A stretch of DNA of 64,000 bases from contig JAKUNG010000002.1 of the NCBI GenBank assembly GCA_022452285.1, positions 206,576 to 270,575 on the forward strand, in the 5' to 3' direction. This document shows positions 63,704 through 64,000 of the stretch, piece by piece. How positions within the stretch are numbered: the first letter of the stretch is position 1; each line of letters opens with the position of its first letter. A program made the translations under genes and the position numbers. Origin of the DNA: Terriglobia bacterium. Lineage in GTDB: Bacteria; Acidobacteriota; Terriglobia; Versatilivoradales; Versatilivoraceae. The notes below the pieces were generated by a model. The model had not been told where the DNA came from. It did not search any database and saw nothing but the letters and a program-made list of their open reading frames with translations.

Positions 63704-64000
63704 ATGAATCGCAGAAAATTTCTAATGAATTCAGCTGCAGTTGTTTCAGCAGGTGGGGCAATACTTGGTTCTGATGGTTTTTCCAGAGAGCGTCCGGAGT
63801 GTAATTACCGGATTGTATATAACGATGACGCTTATACATTAGGCAGAGCCTCAGGATTGGAGGATCTCCTCAATAAAGCAGTAAATCGTTTCGTTGGGAC
63901 ACAGGTTGATGCCCTTTTCTGGAGTATTGGTGTTAGCGACATTTATTTTTTCAAGACAAAGACGGGGGAACGATATGGTCAGCATCTAAAACAGTTTAAG
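63704..64000 (+). CDS. Tat-exported protein, 3' end outside window
   Basis: 99 residues visible up to the window edge, without a stop. The N-terminus MNRRKFLMNSAAVVSAGGAILG is a Tat signal. The mature part begins with RIVYNDDAY and then VDALFWSIGVSDIYFFKTKTGERYG, a pattern of proteins annotated as hypothetical or glycosyl-hydrolase-like in Planctomycetes and Poribacteria-type genomes (recalled). GGAG eight bases upstream supports the start. Function unknown. Confidence 0.7.
   Translation, partial: MNRRKFLMNSAAVVSAGGAILGSDGFSRERPECNYRIVYNDDAYTLGRASGLEDLLNKAVNRFVGTQVDALFWSIGVSDIYFFKTKTGERYGQHLKQFK

Noticed and set aside
1..64000. CRISPR arrays, tRNA, rRNA, transposase or integrase genes
   Set aside because: None seen on either strand by reading; the only clear long repeats are the 139-bp pair and internal protein-repeat DNA (NHL, Sel1).

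Overview
The window is AT-rich bacterial DNA (about 40% G+C by eye), gene-dense on both strands, with good Shine-Dalgarno sequences (AGGAGG/AAGGA types) before most genes. There is no rRNA, tRNA or ribosomal protein gene, so the organism cannot be placed firmly. The gene stock is that of an aerobic, mainly marine-type heterotroph from the Acidobacteriota / Planctomycetota-Verrucomicrobiota / Poribacteria-Latescibacterota sphere. It includes a DUF1501 + PSCyt1/DUF1549/DUF1553 pair, three phytanoyl-CoA-dioxygenase-like proteins, secreted NHL, PQQ-like and sorbosone-dehydrogenase beta-propellers, creatininase-like, sialidase-like and amidohydrolase proteins, Tat-exported proteins, and an acidobacterial-looking glycine-rich FW...SPWA protein. 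That placement is an inference.

Layout. 1-11 kb: the end of a mutarotase-like protein, a deacetylase-type amidohydrolase, a PhyH oxygenase, a DUF6817 protein, an unusual Nramp-like transporter, a 2-hydroxyacid dehydrogenase, a PfkB sugar kinase, and a creatininase-like plus SelA-like PLP enzyme operon. 11-27 kb: phosphoesterases, a membrane-anchored cyclase-family hydrolase, a sorbosone-dehydrogenase/cytochrome c protein interrupted by an in-frame TGA, an AmpG-like permease coupled to a D-threonine-aldolase-like enzyme, a Sel1 protein, secreted propellers and a CehA/McbA-type PHP hydrolase. 27-34 kb: polyphosphate kinase, a lysine-2,3-aminomutase-family radical SAM enzyme whose conserved N-terminus has no ATG/GTG/TTG start, and a three-gene sugar (acid) operon (zinc dehydrogenase, SDR, TIM-barrel isomerase). 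34.2-38.8 kb: a 4.3-kb segment between two nearly identical 139-bp direct repeats, carrying a DEAD-box helicase, a 35-residue lysine-rich protein, a GC-richer glutamate dehydrogenase and a small membrane protein; this looks like an inserted or duplicated module. 39-48 kb: a dimethylformamidase-beta-like protein, a metal-ligand-less M24 (creatinase-like) protein and alanine dehydrogenase; two PhyH proteins around a duplicated-domain protein; and a translationally coupled pair of amidohydrolase-fold proteins of which one lacks the metal motif. 48-64 kb: the DUF1501/PSCyt1 pair, a sugar kinase-RapZ C-domain fusion coupled to a MurU-like nucleotidyltransferase, an SDR, a Tat-exported protein, a second Nramp-like transporter with calcium-binding-type repeats inside a loop, a sialidase, tiny charged or membrane proteins, Sel1 lipoproteins and a methyltransferase-like membrane protein, ending in a Tat-exported protein cut by the window edge.

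How it fits together. Most genes suit scavenging of complex organic matter: sugars and sugar acids, amino acids (alanine and glutamate dehydrogenases, D-threonine aldolase), amides and guanidino-type compounds. The AmpG-like permease, the AmgK-like kinase-RapZ fusion and the MurU-like enzyme could together serve peptidoglycan recycling. The observations most worth following are the kinase-RapZ fusion, the Nramp-like proteins with GSGE/GGGE instead of DPGN (one with a calcium-motif insert), the in-frame TGA, the non-canonical radical SAM start, and the direct-repeat-bounded island.
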